DNA of 64,000 nucleotides from Posidoniimonas polymericola (GTDB lineage Bacteria; Planctomycetota; Planctomycetia; Pirellulales; Lacipirellulaceae). The notes under the pieces were generated by a model. The model searched no databases and had not been told where the DNA came from. It was given only the letters and a program-made list of their open reading frames with translations. The translations under genes were made by a program, and so were the position numbers. This document shows, piece by piece, positions 34,973 to 44,653 of the stretch (its first letter is position 1; every line of letters begins with the position of its first letter). The stretch covers positions 403,258 to 467,257 of the forward strand of contig NZ_SJPO01000005.1 in NCBI RefSeq assembly GCF_007859935.1, given 5' to 3'.

Positions 34973-36329
34973 ATTTGATTCTCAGGTTTTCGAGCACCTC
35001 GTCCAGGGCCGCTGCCAGGTAGTCGGCGTCGTCCGCCGTGAGGCACATCGGCGGCTTGATCCGCAGGGTGTTGCCGTACAAGCCGCCTTTTCCGATCAGC
35101 ACACCGCGGTGCTTCATCTGCTCCATCACCTCGGCCGCCTCGGTGTTGGCGGGCTCTCTCGACTGCCGGTCGCGGACCAGTTCGACGCCGAGCATCAGGC
35201 CCATGCCGCGGACCTCGCCGATCAGCGGGTGCTTGTCCTGCAGGGCAAGTAAGCCTTCCATAAGCCGCCCGCCGACCTCGAGGGCGTTCTGCTGGATGCC
35301 GTCCTCGTCGATCACCTCGAGTGTGGCCAGGCCCTGGGTCATGCTGACTGGGTTGCCGCCGAAGGTGTTGAAGTGGATCCGGTTGGTCATCACCTGGCTG
35401 ATCGCCTCGGTGGTGGTGAAGCCGCCCAGCGGGGCGCCGTTTCCGATGCCCTTCGCCATCGTAATGCCGTCCGGCACGACATCGTAGTTCTGGTGGGCCC
35501 AGTAGTGCTTGCCGGTGCGGCCGAAGCCCCCCTGCACCTCATCGGCGATGCAGATGCCGCCGGACCTCCGTACGATCTCGTAGACAATCTGAAAGTACTC
35601 CTTCGGCGGCGTGACCGTGCCGCCGACGCCCTGGATCGGCTCACCGATGAAGCACGCCACCTCGCCTGGCGTCTGGTAGCGGATCACCTCCTCGACGTCC
35701 CGCGCGCACTTCAGGTCGCACGACGGGTACTCCAGCCCGTACGGGCAGCGGTAGCAGTAGCCGGCGTGCGTGTGGTGCACGCCCGGCGCGTTGTTCTGCT
35801 TGAACTTCCAGGTGCCGTGGGCGGTGAGACCCATCGCGGTGGCGGTGCCGCCGTGGTAGCCGTTGCGCAGCGCGATCACCTCGGTGTTGCCGGTGTGCTC
35901 GCGGGCGCTGAGGATGGCAATCTCGTTCGCCTCGCTGCCGCTGTTCGTGAAGTAAGACCGCGTCAGCCCGTCGGGCATCTTGCTCGCCAGCTTCTCGGCG
36001 AACCGGGCGATCGCTGGATGCAGGTAGATAGTCGTAGTGTGCTGCAGTTTGCCATTCTGTTCGTTGACCTTCTCCATTACTTTGGGGTGGCAGTGTCCTA
36101 CGCTCACGGTGACGATGCCGGCGAACGCGTCGAGGTAGCGTTTACCCTTTTCGTCCCACACGTACTGCATCTTCCCCTCGACCACCATCAGGGGCTCTTT
36201 GTAGTACGTGATCACGCCCGGTGAAACGTACTGCTTGCGCATCGCAATGACCTCCTCACGCGACGGACCGTCGTACGGCGCCGGGGTGTGGTCGATCACG
36301 GGGAGTTGAAGCTTCGCGTCGGTAGACAT
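34971..36329 (-). CDS. Class III aminotransferase, AGXT2-like (beta-alanine/alanine-glyoxylate)
   Basis: Starting at ATG 36329 (AGGA eight bases before it) gives 452 residues. It is a PLP-dependent class III aminotransferase. AGIVTVSVGHCHPKV, TNSGSEANEIAI and RNGYHGGT line the cofactor site, IADEVQGGFGRTG holds the PLP-pairing aspartate, and ITMAKGIGNGAPLGG carries the Schiff-base lysine. The closest recognised type is the mitochondrial alanine-glyoxylate aminotransferase 2, which also acts on beta-alanine and 3-aminoisobutyrate. In this operon it would convert beta-alanine to malonate semialdehyde. The cysteine cluster YCYRCPYGLEYPSCDLKC is a feature of this subfamily. Confidence 0.9.
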   Translation of the reverse strand: MSTDAKLQLPVIDHTPAPYDGPSREEVIAMRKQYVSPGVITYYKEPLMVVEGKMQYVWDEKGKRYLDAFAGIVTVSVGHCHPKVMEKVNEQNGKLQHTTTIYLHPAIARFAEKLASKMPDGLTRSYFTNSGSEANEIAILSAREHTGNTEVIALRNGYHGGTATAMGLTAHGTWKFKQNNAPGVHHTHAGYCYRCPYGLEYPSCDLKCARDVEEVIRYQTPGEVACFIGEPIQGVGGTVTPPKEYFQIVYEIVRRSGGICIADEVQGGFGRTGKHYWAHQNYDVVPDGITMAKGIGNGAPLGGFTTTEAISQVMTNRIHFNTFGGNPVSMTQGLATLEVIDEDGIQQNALEVGGRLMEGLLALQDKHPLIGEVRGMGLMLGVELVRDRQSREPANTEAAEVMEQMKHRGVLIGKGGLYGNTLRIKPPMCLTADDADYLAAALDEVLENLRIK

Positions 36330-36348
36330 ACGGCACATCCTAGTCAAC

Positions 36349-36440
36349 TAACCACAAAGTACACGAAGAGCACGAAAGAGGTCGCAAGCTAGGTAACCCT
36401 GGGAATAGTGCTTAGTGTTCTTTGTGTCCTTAGTGGTAAA
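36349..36440. repeat. Inverted repeat of the CACAAAG/CACGAAG family
   Basis: AACCACAAAGTACACGAAGA on the left is matched imperfectly in reverse by TTCTTTGTGTCCTTAGTGGT on the right, with about 35 bases between. It lies in the gap between the permease and the aminotransferase genes. The family is the same as at 34905-34972. Confidence 0.6.
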
Positions 36441-36445
36441 AACAA

Positions 36446-37894
36446 TCACTCCCCTTCGCCAACATCGCCCGCCTCCGGCACCAAGACCCCCGGGTCGTGC
36501 AGGCCGCGTTCTTCCTTGGTGCCGGGGATCAGGTTGTCGAGTGCGATGCCAAGGATTGCCGCCACGGCCATGCCGGTCCTACCAATCGCGCCCACCACCG
36601 CGGCGACGCCCTGCGGTAGTTCGGCCAGCATCGCGGAACCGGCGTCGCTGCCGAAATAGGCGGGCACGCTCAGCCCCATGAACACAGCAAAACCGCCAAT
36701 TAATAGATTACGGTCGCTGTCGAGGTCGGCCTTCGCAAACTGCCTCACGCCAACCGCGCTGATCAGCCCAAACATGACGCAGTACAGGCCGCCTACCACC
36801 GGCTGGGGAATGGCGGCCGCGACCGCGCCAAACTTTCCGAACAATCCCAAGAGCACGAGCATCCCGCCGGCGACCTGAACGACGTAGCGGCTCCCGACCT
36901 TGGTCAATCCGACTAGCCCGACGTTCTCTGAGTAGCTGGTCGAGCTAAAACCACCCAACACGCCCGTCAACGCACACGCGACTCCCTCGAAACCAATGCC
37001 GCGGGAGATCTGCCTAGGGGTGGGGTCGCCCCCGCCTGCCATGTGGCTGCAGGCGTGGTAGTCGCCGAACGATTCGATCATGCTCGCCAGGTACCCGGCC
37101 AGCACAGCCACGATAAATGCGCCGCTGAATCGGGGGATTCCCCACGGGAGAATGACGCTTGTGGTTCGCACCCATTCGGCGTTGTTGACCGCGTCAATAC
37201 TGACCCGAGCGGGGTGCCCTTCGCCGTAGACGCCGGTGGCGGTAAGCAGCCCACACAGGCCAACCGCCGCCAGGATCGCCAGCAGCATTGGGAACAGGCG
37301 GAACACCAAGCTGTGCCGGGCGGCGACTAGTGAGAACCCGATGATCATGGCCATCGTCAGCAGGCTAGTCGGCCAGTGGCTCGCGGCGACCGGGGCGCCG
37401 GCCTGATACAGCGCCAGGCCGATCAGCATGATCACCGGACCGACCACCACCGGCGAGAGAATCTTGCGGACCTGCCCCATCAAACCCGAGAAGCCGATGG
37501 CCGCCTCGACCAGCGCGCCCAGGATCACGGCCCCGGCGATGTACTGCATGCAGAGCCCACCGTCGCCGGCGAAGCCACCCTCGGACGCCGGGGCCAGCAC
37601 GGTTGGGATGATTACGGTCGTGAAGGCGGCCAGAAACGAGAAGCTGACGCCCTGGATGATCGGTAGCCGCGACCCAAGTGTCGACTGCAGCAGCGTCGCG
37701 ACGCCGCTGCATAACATCACCGACGAGATCAGCAGCGCCGTGTCGGTCGGAGACATCCCCATCTGTGGGGCCAGCAGCAGCGGCACCGCTACGGTCGAGC
37801 CAAACATCGTCAGCACATGCTGCAGCCCCAGCACCACCGCCCGCCCAAGGGGCGGCCGATCGTCGAGGCCGTAAATGACGCTACTATGGTCCAT
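36446..37894 (-). CDS. uraA: NCS2 family uracil/xanthine permease
   Basis: A 482-residue polytopic membrane protein with about 12-14 hydrophobic segments. The N-terminus LGLQHVLTMFGSTVAVPLLL is the hallmark of the nucleobase:cation symporter 2 family. SRLPIIQGVSFSFLAAFTTV and GFSSTSYSENVGLVGLTKVG match conserved segments, including the Q/E signature region near TM10. NCS2 members carry uracil, xanthine or uric acid with protons or sodium. Its place in the uracil operon argues for uracil or thymine. Two start codons are adjacent (GTG 37897, ATG 37894), both close behind AAGGAA. Confidence 0.9.
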   Translation of the reverse strand: MDHSSVIYGLDDRPPLGRAVVLGLQHVLTMFGSTVAVPLLLAPQMGMSPTDTALLISSVMLCSGVATLLQSTLGSRLPIIQGVSFSFLAAFTTVIIPTVLAPASEGGFAGDGGLCMQYIAGAVILGALVEAAIGFSGLMGQVRKILSPVVVGPVIMLIGLALYQAGAPVAASHWPTSLLTMAMIIGFSLVAARHSLVFRLFPMLLAILAAVGLCGLLTATGVYGEGHPARVSIDAVNNAEWVRTTSVILPWGIPRFSGAFIVAVLAGYLASMIESFGDYHACSHMAGGGDPTPRQISRGIGFEGVACALTGVLGGFSSTSYSENVGLVGLTKVGSRYVVQVAGGMLVLLGLFGKFGAVAAAIPQPVVGGLYCVMFGLISAVGVRQFAKADLDSDRNLLIGGFAVFMGLSVPAYFGSDAGSAMLAELPQGVAAVVGAIGRTGMAVAAILGIALDNLIPGTKEERGLHDPGVLVPEAGDVGEGE

Positions 37895-37907
37895 CACTTC
37901 CTTCGGC

Positions 37908-38525
37908 TTAATTCACGCGTTCCCGGCTCCACAGAAAAAGATCGCCGCTGGTCGCTATTGCTAGCGATAGCCCATTAGGTGAAAACCCCGCGGCTCGAAG
38001 TTCGCGTTCAACACCGATCTTCCATCGCCTCGTTCCCAGAGAGTACGGACTCGACCGGCCCTCAGTAAGCATCAGTGTGTGTTCGGGCCATTGCAGTACA
38101 AAATCGCTGAGCCACCAACCATCGCTCGTGGTTGTCGGAAGCCCCCCTCCGTGCAATCCAGAGATTGAAACATCCGCCGATCCGATTGGGCCAAAGCCTT
38201 CAGCCACTAGAGTGCCAGTGTCGTATCGATATCCGTCGTCTGATATGTCGCGTGCGATCCGTTCCCCAGAGTTTGCGTCGAACACACCGCGCCCTTGCGA
38301 TGACACTACTAGCAGATGCCGCGAATCTTCTGTGAAACCGATTTCCGTTAGCCCGCCTATGCATGACTGGAAAACCAGGCTCCACGGTGAAGGAGGCGGT
38401 TCAATGTCTTGAGCGACCATTATGGTGAACAGGTCGCGAAGATGCTGTGGGACAGTCTCAGGGACACTAGAGATCTGTTTCCTTCGCCACATGACGCCTC
38501 GAATAAAACTGGCTAAAGATTGCAA
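37908..38525 (-). CDS. Hypothetical protein with WD40-like segments
   Basis: A 205-residue protein with no signal peptide. Two regions read like WD40 blades: IGFTEDSRHLLVVSSQGRGV followed by FDANSGERIA, and the C-terminal FSPNGLSLAIATSGDLFLWS. The base composition is visibly more AT-rich than the flanking genes. It lies between beta-ureidopropionase and the permease in the same direction, with gaps of 36 and 13 bases, so it is probably cotranscribed, but I know of no such protein in uracil breakdown. It may be a late insertion. Confidence 0.7.
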   Translation of the reverse strand: MQSLASFIRGVMWRRKQISSVPETVPQHLRDLFTIMVAQDIEPPPSPWSLVFQSCIGGLTEIGFTEDSRHLLVVSSQGRGVFDANSGERIARDISDDGYRYDTGTLVAEGFGPIGSADVSISGLHGGGLPTTTSDGWWLSDFVLQWPEHTLMLTEGRSSPYSLGTRRWKIGVERELRAAGFSPNGLSLAIATSGDLFLWSRERVN

Positions 38526-38561
38526 AGGCAGACGCCACCTAAGTGTTTAGCGCGGGGGGTG

Positions 38562-39434
38562 TTACAATTCCGTGATCGCCCCGTAAGTCTCTGGCCGGCG
38601 GTCGCGGAAGAACTGCCAGGTGTTCCGCACCTCGCGGATCAGGTCGAGGTCCATGTCGGCGATGACGATGTCGTCCTCGTCGCGTTTGTCGCTCTGGGCG
38701 ATGAACTGCCCGCGGGGGTCGACGAAGTAACTCTGGCCGTAGAACTCGCCGATCCGCCACGGCTCCTCCCAGCCCGGCCGGTTGATCGCGCCGACAAAGT
38801 ACTGGTTGGCGACCGCGTGGGCCGGCTGCTCGAGCTTCCACAGGTACTCGCTGAGCCCCGCCACCGTGGCCGACGGGTTGAACACGATCTCGGCGCCGTT
38901 CAGGCCCAGGCAACGGGCGCCGTCGGGGAAGTGGCGGTCGTAGCAGATGTAGACGCCCACCTTGCCCACGGCGGTGTCGAACACGGGATAACCAAGGTTG
39001 CCCGGGCGGAAATAGAACTTCTCCCAGAAGCCGGGCTGGCAGTGCGGGATGTGGATCTTGCGGAACTTGCCGAGGTACTCACCCGTGGCGTCGATCACCG
39101 CGGCCGTGTTGTAGTAGACCCCGGTCAGGTCCTCCTCGTACATCGGGACGACCATCACCATCTTGTGCTTCTTGGCCAAGTCGCACATCAGCTTGGTGGT
39201 CGGCCCGTCCGGGATCCGCTCGGTCAGCTCGTACCACTTGGTCTCTTGCTCGGCGCAGAAGTAGGGCCCGTAGAAGATCTCCTGCAGGCAGCAGACCTGG
39301 GCGCCCTTGCTAGCGGCCTCTTCGATCATCGCCACGTGCTTGTCGATCATCGCCTGCTTGATCTTGGCGGTAGGCGACGTGGTGGGCTCGCAGGTAGTGG
39401 CCTGGATCAGGGCGCCACGAACAGGGCGGGGCAT
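38562..39434 (-). CDS. Beta-ureidopropionase (nitrilase superfamily)
   Basis: A 290-residue carbon-nitrogen hydrolase. The Glu-Lys-Cys triad is visible: glutamate in CLQEIFYGPYF, lysine in FRKIHIPHCQPGFWEK and cysteine in VGVYICYDRHFPDG. The sequence NPSATVAGLSEYLWKLEQPA and the phrase VGAINRPGWEEPW resemble N-carbamoyl-beta-alanine amidohydrolases more than other nitrilase-type enzymes. It would convert N-carbamoyl-beta-alanine to beta-alanine, CO2 and ammonia. It is the first gene of the minus-strand operon and is divergent from the small membrane protein/semialdehyde dehydrogenase pair. Confidence 0.9.
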   Translation of the reverse strand: MPRPVRGALIQATTCEPTTSPTAKIKQAMIDKHVAMIEEAASKGAQVCCLQEIFYGPYFCAEQETKWYELTERIPDGPTTKLMCDLAKKHKMVMVVPMYEEDLTGVYYNTAAVIDATGEYLGKFRKIHIPHCQPGFWEKFYFRPGNLGYPVFDTAVGKVGVYICYDRHFPDGARCLGLNGAEIVFNPSATVAGLSEYLWKLEQPAHAVANQYFVGAINRPGWEEPWRIGEFYGQSYFVDPRGQFIAQSDKRDEDDIVIADMDLDLIREVRNTWQFFRDRRPETYGAITEL

Positions 39435-39635
39435 ACGCGGGACCTTCGGTAGAGGAATGCGGGAAGCTGCGTCGGTTGGTCCGCCCTTCCCGCGTGCTGG
39501 TTTTGAGCAATCTGCGGGAGTTGGTATCTTAACGCAATCAACAGTCTTGCACTAATAGTAAATTTGCGTGAGCGGGGTTCACGGCTGCACCCTTCCGTAT
39601 CCTGGCGGCGCCCTTCCCTTGCCCGGTGGCTACCG

Positions 39636-40213
39636 ATGAACCCGTTCCGTTCGCCAACCGCAGACGAGGCGCCGATCGATGACTCGGTGCTGGCGGTGTC
39701 GTCGAACCGGGGCCCGGCGATCGTCTTCGCGATGCTTGCATGGGTGCTCGCACTTGTGTGGAGCGGAATGATGCTCTGGGAGTCTGGTCCCTACTCGTGG
39801 TGGTCACTCGGGATTCCCTTCTGCTTTCTGATTGCGATCCTTGCTTCGATGACGGCGGCCGGGCACTGCGAGATACTTGCAATCGGCGGCCGGGAACTCA
39901 CCATCTATTGCCCATCGCCGTTAGACGGCGGTCGCGTCACACTAGGCATTGAAGAAGTTGAGAGCATCGAGTGGGGCATCGGCTACGAATGTGATACCGT
40001 AACCCTCAAGCTTGGCGAATCCGTCCACGGCGCCGTCTACCGATCGAAGGCGTGGTCCAAGGCTTCCCCCGCGACGCGTGAAGTCTGCTGGCAGGTCGAC
40101 CACGACGCCTCGATGAACTGCGAGCGTTCTGAAATCCGCGAAGCCCTCCGGCAATGGCTGAACGACGCGAACCACCCCGACGACAAGAAGCAACTCACCG
40201 TAGCACGAATCCC

Positions 40214-40217
<4 letters not shown>
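39636..40217 (+). CDS. Two-transmembrane-segment hypothetical protein (NPFRSP type)
   Basis: Starting at ATG 39636 gives 193 residues. MNPFRSPTADEAP at the N-terminus is a variant of the NPYxSP motif that opens many small planctomycete membrane proteins. Two adjacent transmembrane helices follow (AIVFAMLAWVLALVWSGMML and WSLGIPFCFLIAILASM), then a beta-rich soluble domain (GRVTLGIEEVESIEWGIGYE). Its stop codon overlaps the start of mmsA as ATGA, so the two are translationally coupled. The function is unknown. Confidence 0.78.
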
Positions 40218-41731
<1,514 letters not shown>

Positions 41732-41741
41732 ACCCGCCTTC

Positions 41742-43001
41742 TTACTGCGCGGCGGCGGCCCCGGGCCCCTTGCCCGGAAACGCGCCGAAGCTCATGTACA
41801 GCTTAGCGAACGGCGGCTTGAGCCCCACGGCGGCCTGCAGGATGGCATCCGGGTCGCCACCGCGGAGGGCGGCGTTCAGCTTCGAGAGCGACGCCCGAAC
41901 CTTGTCGACGCCCTCGCCGATTTGAAGCGGGCTCGGCCAGCCCTCGGGCGCCGCTGGCAGCTCGAAGCTGGTCTGCTCGGCCAGCGCCCAGGTGTGCGAC
42001 GCCTCGGCGGCCAGCTGGCGGAGCTCGGCCAGGTACGCCTGATCAACGTCGGCTGCCGGCTTGTCCTTGGCCGGCTTGACGATTTCCTCCATCACGCGGT
42101 GGTAGTCGCTCAGCACGTCCAGCGGGTACGCAACGCCGAGCGACCGGCGCCGCTCTGCCAGCAGTGCGCGGATCGGCTCGAGCGACTCATGGGCGGCGAG
42201 GGTCTCGCCGCTCTCGGCCAAGCCGAGGGCGTCCTCAACAATCTTGCTTACGCCGCCAAACAGCACGCCGGCCACCCCGACCGACTCAGCCCGCTCAACG
42301 AGCTTGGGCAGCCGCTTCTGCAGGCGGCCGATTGCCGCGACGCCCTGCTTCTGCTTGCCCTGGTTGGTCAGCGCGAGCGCTGGGATATACAGCTGATCGA
42401 GCGCCGCTGACACGGCGATCAGTTTCGCCTTGGCGGTCGGCTCCAGCCTGACGGCAGCCGCCTGCTTGTAGTCGGGGACCTGGTGCGCCTGCTCGGCCTC
42501 CTCGAATCCGGAGTCGACAAAGCCCGACACCACCTTCGCGTGGGCCTGGATCAGCGCAACCACCTTCGGGTCGGCAGAAGACTCGACGACCTCGACGCCG
42601 TCGGGGATCTCCTTAATCTGCATCTGGACCTTGTCGGCGTTCGCAAAGACCTCGTTGAACAGCGGGTCCCAGCGGCGGACCGGGCTGCCGCCCTCGATTC
42701 GCTTCTTCATCGCCGCCACGTGGTCGCGGATCTTGGCTACGAGCTCGGGGTCCGCGGAGGTCGTCTGGGTGCGGACGCCGTTGGGGGTCTTGGTGACGGT
42801 GCGTTCGATGTCGCCGTGCTGGCCGAGCAGCTCATGGAAGACGTTGCGGTCGTGGTTGAAGGCCTCGTCCTGGCCGCGGCCAAAACCGCCGCCGCCCCGG
42901 CCCCGCCCGATCGGCTGCGACGCAGCGTCAGACACGATCAAACCAACTAGGACCAACAGCACCACGCCGGCGCCCACTCTCAACGGCTGATATCCAAACA
43001 C
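41742..43001 (-). CDS. Conserved exported protein with two repeated modules
   Basis: The GTG at 43001 with an AAAGGAG ribosome-binding site six bases before it gives 419 residues and a clean signal peptide (VGAGVVLLVLVGLIVSDAAS). Two similar modules follow: HELLGQHGDIERTVTKTPNG with IRDHVAAMKKRIEGG, and FANADKVQMQIKEIPDGVEV with IQAHAKVVSGFVDSG. Each pairs a short beta-hairpin ending in VRTQTTSADPE or VEVVESSADPK with a histidine-bearing helix. The second half is helical and repetitive. I recognise this double module from proteins of unknown function in planctomycetes and other bacteria, but cannot name an activity. The two histidine-bearing helices might bind metal or heme. Confidence 0.78.
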   Translation of the reverse strand: MFGYQPLRVGAGVVLLVLVGLIVSDAASQPIGRGRGGGGFGRGQDEAFNHDRNVFHELLGQHGDIERTVTKTPNGVRTQTTSADPELVAKIRDHVAAMKKRIEGGSPVRRWDPLFNEVFANADKVQMQIKEIPDGVEVVESSADPKVVALIQAHAKVVSGFVDSGFEEAEQAHQVPDYKQAAAVRLEPTAKAKLIAVSAALDQLYIPALALTNQGKQKQGVAAIGRLQKRLPKLVERAESVGVAGVLFGGVSKIVEDALGLAESGETLAAHESLEPIRALLAERRRSLGVAYPLDVLSDYHRVMEEIVKPAKDKPAADVDQAYLAELRQLAAEASHTWALAEQTSFELPAAPEGWPSPLQIGEGVDKVRASLSKLNAALRGGDPDAILQAAVGLKPPFAKLYMSFGAFPGKGPGAAAAQ

Positions 43002-43313
43002 AACCAGCTCCTTTCCCAACCTGAACGCGGCGATCGCCGGCCCCGAACGAGACCAACCCGCCACGCAATGCAACGACTTGTATCGATAGTACGATATATC
43101 GGTCGGAGCGGATAGCGACAGATTGTCGCGGAGCCCTTTCAAGAATCGGTGTCGTGAGGGCCAGCGATCCACGGATTACTGGGCGGCGGTTAGGCCGGCC
43201 TGCTGCGACTCGGGCAGACGCTGGGCCGCGAGCTGCCGCCACGCCGGTAGGCGAGGAAGGCAGGAAGCCGTTGAGCGGCAGGCCGACGCCGCGACGACGA
43301 CGCCCCAAGGACG
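43002..43313. other. Intergenic region, nothing recognised
   Basis: About 310 bases upstream of the conserved exported protein. It includes a short AT-rich palindromic stretch (CGATAGTACGATATATCG around 43084-43101) that could be part of a promoter or operator. No gene is supported. Confidence 0.35.
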
Positions 43314-44063
43314 CTACAGCGACGCTCCCCATGCAGAACCGTCTGGCGAGCCCCCATTTTGCTGTTCCAGGCGGTAAGAATTGGCGCGCCGACTACTGCA
43401 GATCACCCACCCGCAAACGCCTGTGACCACGCTGAGCACCGCGCCGATCCCCAACCATTTGGCTAGCATCCGCGCCTGCTCTAGGCTCTGCCGCGCCTGG
43501 CTCGGACTCCCCACGAAGTAGGTGTCTTGGTCGCCTGGCAGGTAGACAATTGGCGTGGCGCCCCCGGCCTTCATCGCGAAGTACTGCTTGCTGTTGAGCG
43601 CCACTTCACGGCGGCTGGGCGACCAGATCTCTGGCGCGCTAATCACCGCGCGGTAGTGGTGTTGGTGCTTTGCGGTATTGCTCGAACCGAGCATCTGGTA
43701 CCAGGGCCGGTCGTCCCACACTCGCTCGACAACGGCGGTTGCACGCCGACCCCCTTCGCCGAGCCTCGTCAGTTTGTCAAAGCGGCCATAGCTCGATAGA
43801 GCCAGTCCGCCGAATACCAGAGCGGCGATAACGCAAACGTTGATGAACTTGGTGAAGTTCTGCACCGAGGGCTCGCAATTCGAGGCGTTGGGGGATCTCC
43901 CCAAACCTAGCTTACGAAGCAGCCCCACCAGAGTGGGCTCATTAGCCTGCACGGAGCAGCCGCTATAAACGTCAATACCGCGAATCTCCCCCCTTTCCTG
44001 AAATCGGGAACCGCTCGTAAGCCGGCCGCAGGGCTGCAGTGACCAATCGAGCCCGGCGCCCAC
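43314..44063 (-). CDS. Hypothetical membrane protein, DUF3592-like
   Basis: A frame of up to 249 residues. The recognisable part starts around residue 70: one transmembrane segment (FINVCVIAALVFGGLALSSY), a soluble domain with ATAVVERVWDDRPW, HHYRAVISAPE and TPIVYLPGDQDTYFVG, and a second transmembrane segment (LGIGAVLSVVTGVCGWVIC). This two-helix layout with a Val-rich domain and a proline-glycine-aspartate turn resembles DUF3592 proteins. The first 60 residues look non-coding, and GTG codons inside the frame (for example at VQNFTKFINV) are likely starts. Function unknown. Confidence 0.6.
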   Translation of the reverse strand: MGAGLDWSLQPCGRLTSGSRFQERGEIRGIDVYSGCSVQANEPTLVGLLRKLGLGRSPNASNCEPSVQNFTKFINVCVIAALVFGGLALSSYGRFDKLTRLGEGGRRATAVVERVWDDRPWYQMLGSSNTAKHQHHYRAVISAPEIWSPSRREVALNSKQYFAMKAGGATPIVYLPGDQDTYFVGSPSQARQSLEQARMLAKWLGIGAVLSVVTGVCGWVICSSRRANSYRLEQQNGGSPDGSAWGASL

Positions 44064-44081
44064 TTGCAGGGGCGCAAAACA

Positions 44082-44119
44082 CTAGCCCTCGCCGCACAAC
44101 TAGAGGCGACGAGGGCTAG
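44082..44119. repeat. Ten-base perfect inverted repeat
   Basis: CTAGCCCTCG at 44082-44091 pairs perfectly with CGAGGGCTAG at 44110-44119 around an 18-base loop. No T-run follows on either side, so a classical terminator is not supported. Confidence 0.5.
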
Positions 44120-44396
44120 GTGGTAAGGATGTTTCCAGCAACGGAGCTGGGGGGCCGTCTCAGTCAATTTGCCACAGGGCAGAGCAAGCAGCGCCTAAGA
44201 GGTGCTATCCGGCGCGTCGACCTTTGGTGCCCGTTCGCGAAGGAACGGAGGTCACGCGTCACAGTAGGTGCATGCCCATGCCCCAGGCAAGAAAGCTGAG
44301 TCCGTCTCCCGGCCGCGGCTCCAATCGGGCGGCGCTTAACATCCAAGCGCGAAGAGCAACGACGCAGTCTCCGGTTCCAGAGGGTTCTAACGCGTT

Positions 44397-44449
44397 GGGG
44401 ACTTCAAGGCGCCGGCCCAATCATCCGGCACGCCTCCTTGAAGCTCCCC
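44397..44449. repeat. Inverted repeat, possible terminator-like hairpin
   Basis: GGGGACTTCAAGG at 44397-44409 pairs with CCTTGAAGCTCCCC at 44436-44449 with one bulged base. It lies about 200 bases beyond the stop of the minus-strand hydrolase gene. There is no clear T-run. Confidence 0.5.
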
Positions 44450-44653
44450 ACTGCTTGTCCGGCGGATCTTCCACAGCGGCCCTCCTGAGTACGAGGAAGG
44501 AAGTGAAGTCGTCTGCTGGAAGCCTACCGTTTATGGACCCGTTTGTCAAAATTTTTTGAAGGGACTGCGGCAAGTGGAACCAGAGCGATTTTTACCTCGT
44601 TCGGCACACAAGAATTCGCCCACGCGTACGGCCTGCGCAGCCTTGATTCGTCG

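Larger units (their letters stand above)
44064..44653. other. Long intergenic region with two hairpins
   Basis: Nearly 600 bases with no gene I can support. Two inverted repeats, listed separately, fall here. The region is downstream of the minus-strand hydrolase gene and upstream of the DUF3592-like gene. Confidence 0.5.

Noticed and set aside
43084..43101. AT-rich palindrome as a regulator binding site
   Set aside because: The symmetry is short and imperfect, and there is no second copy or known regulator to match.
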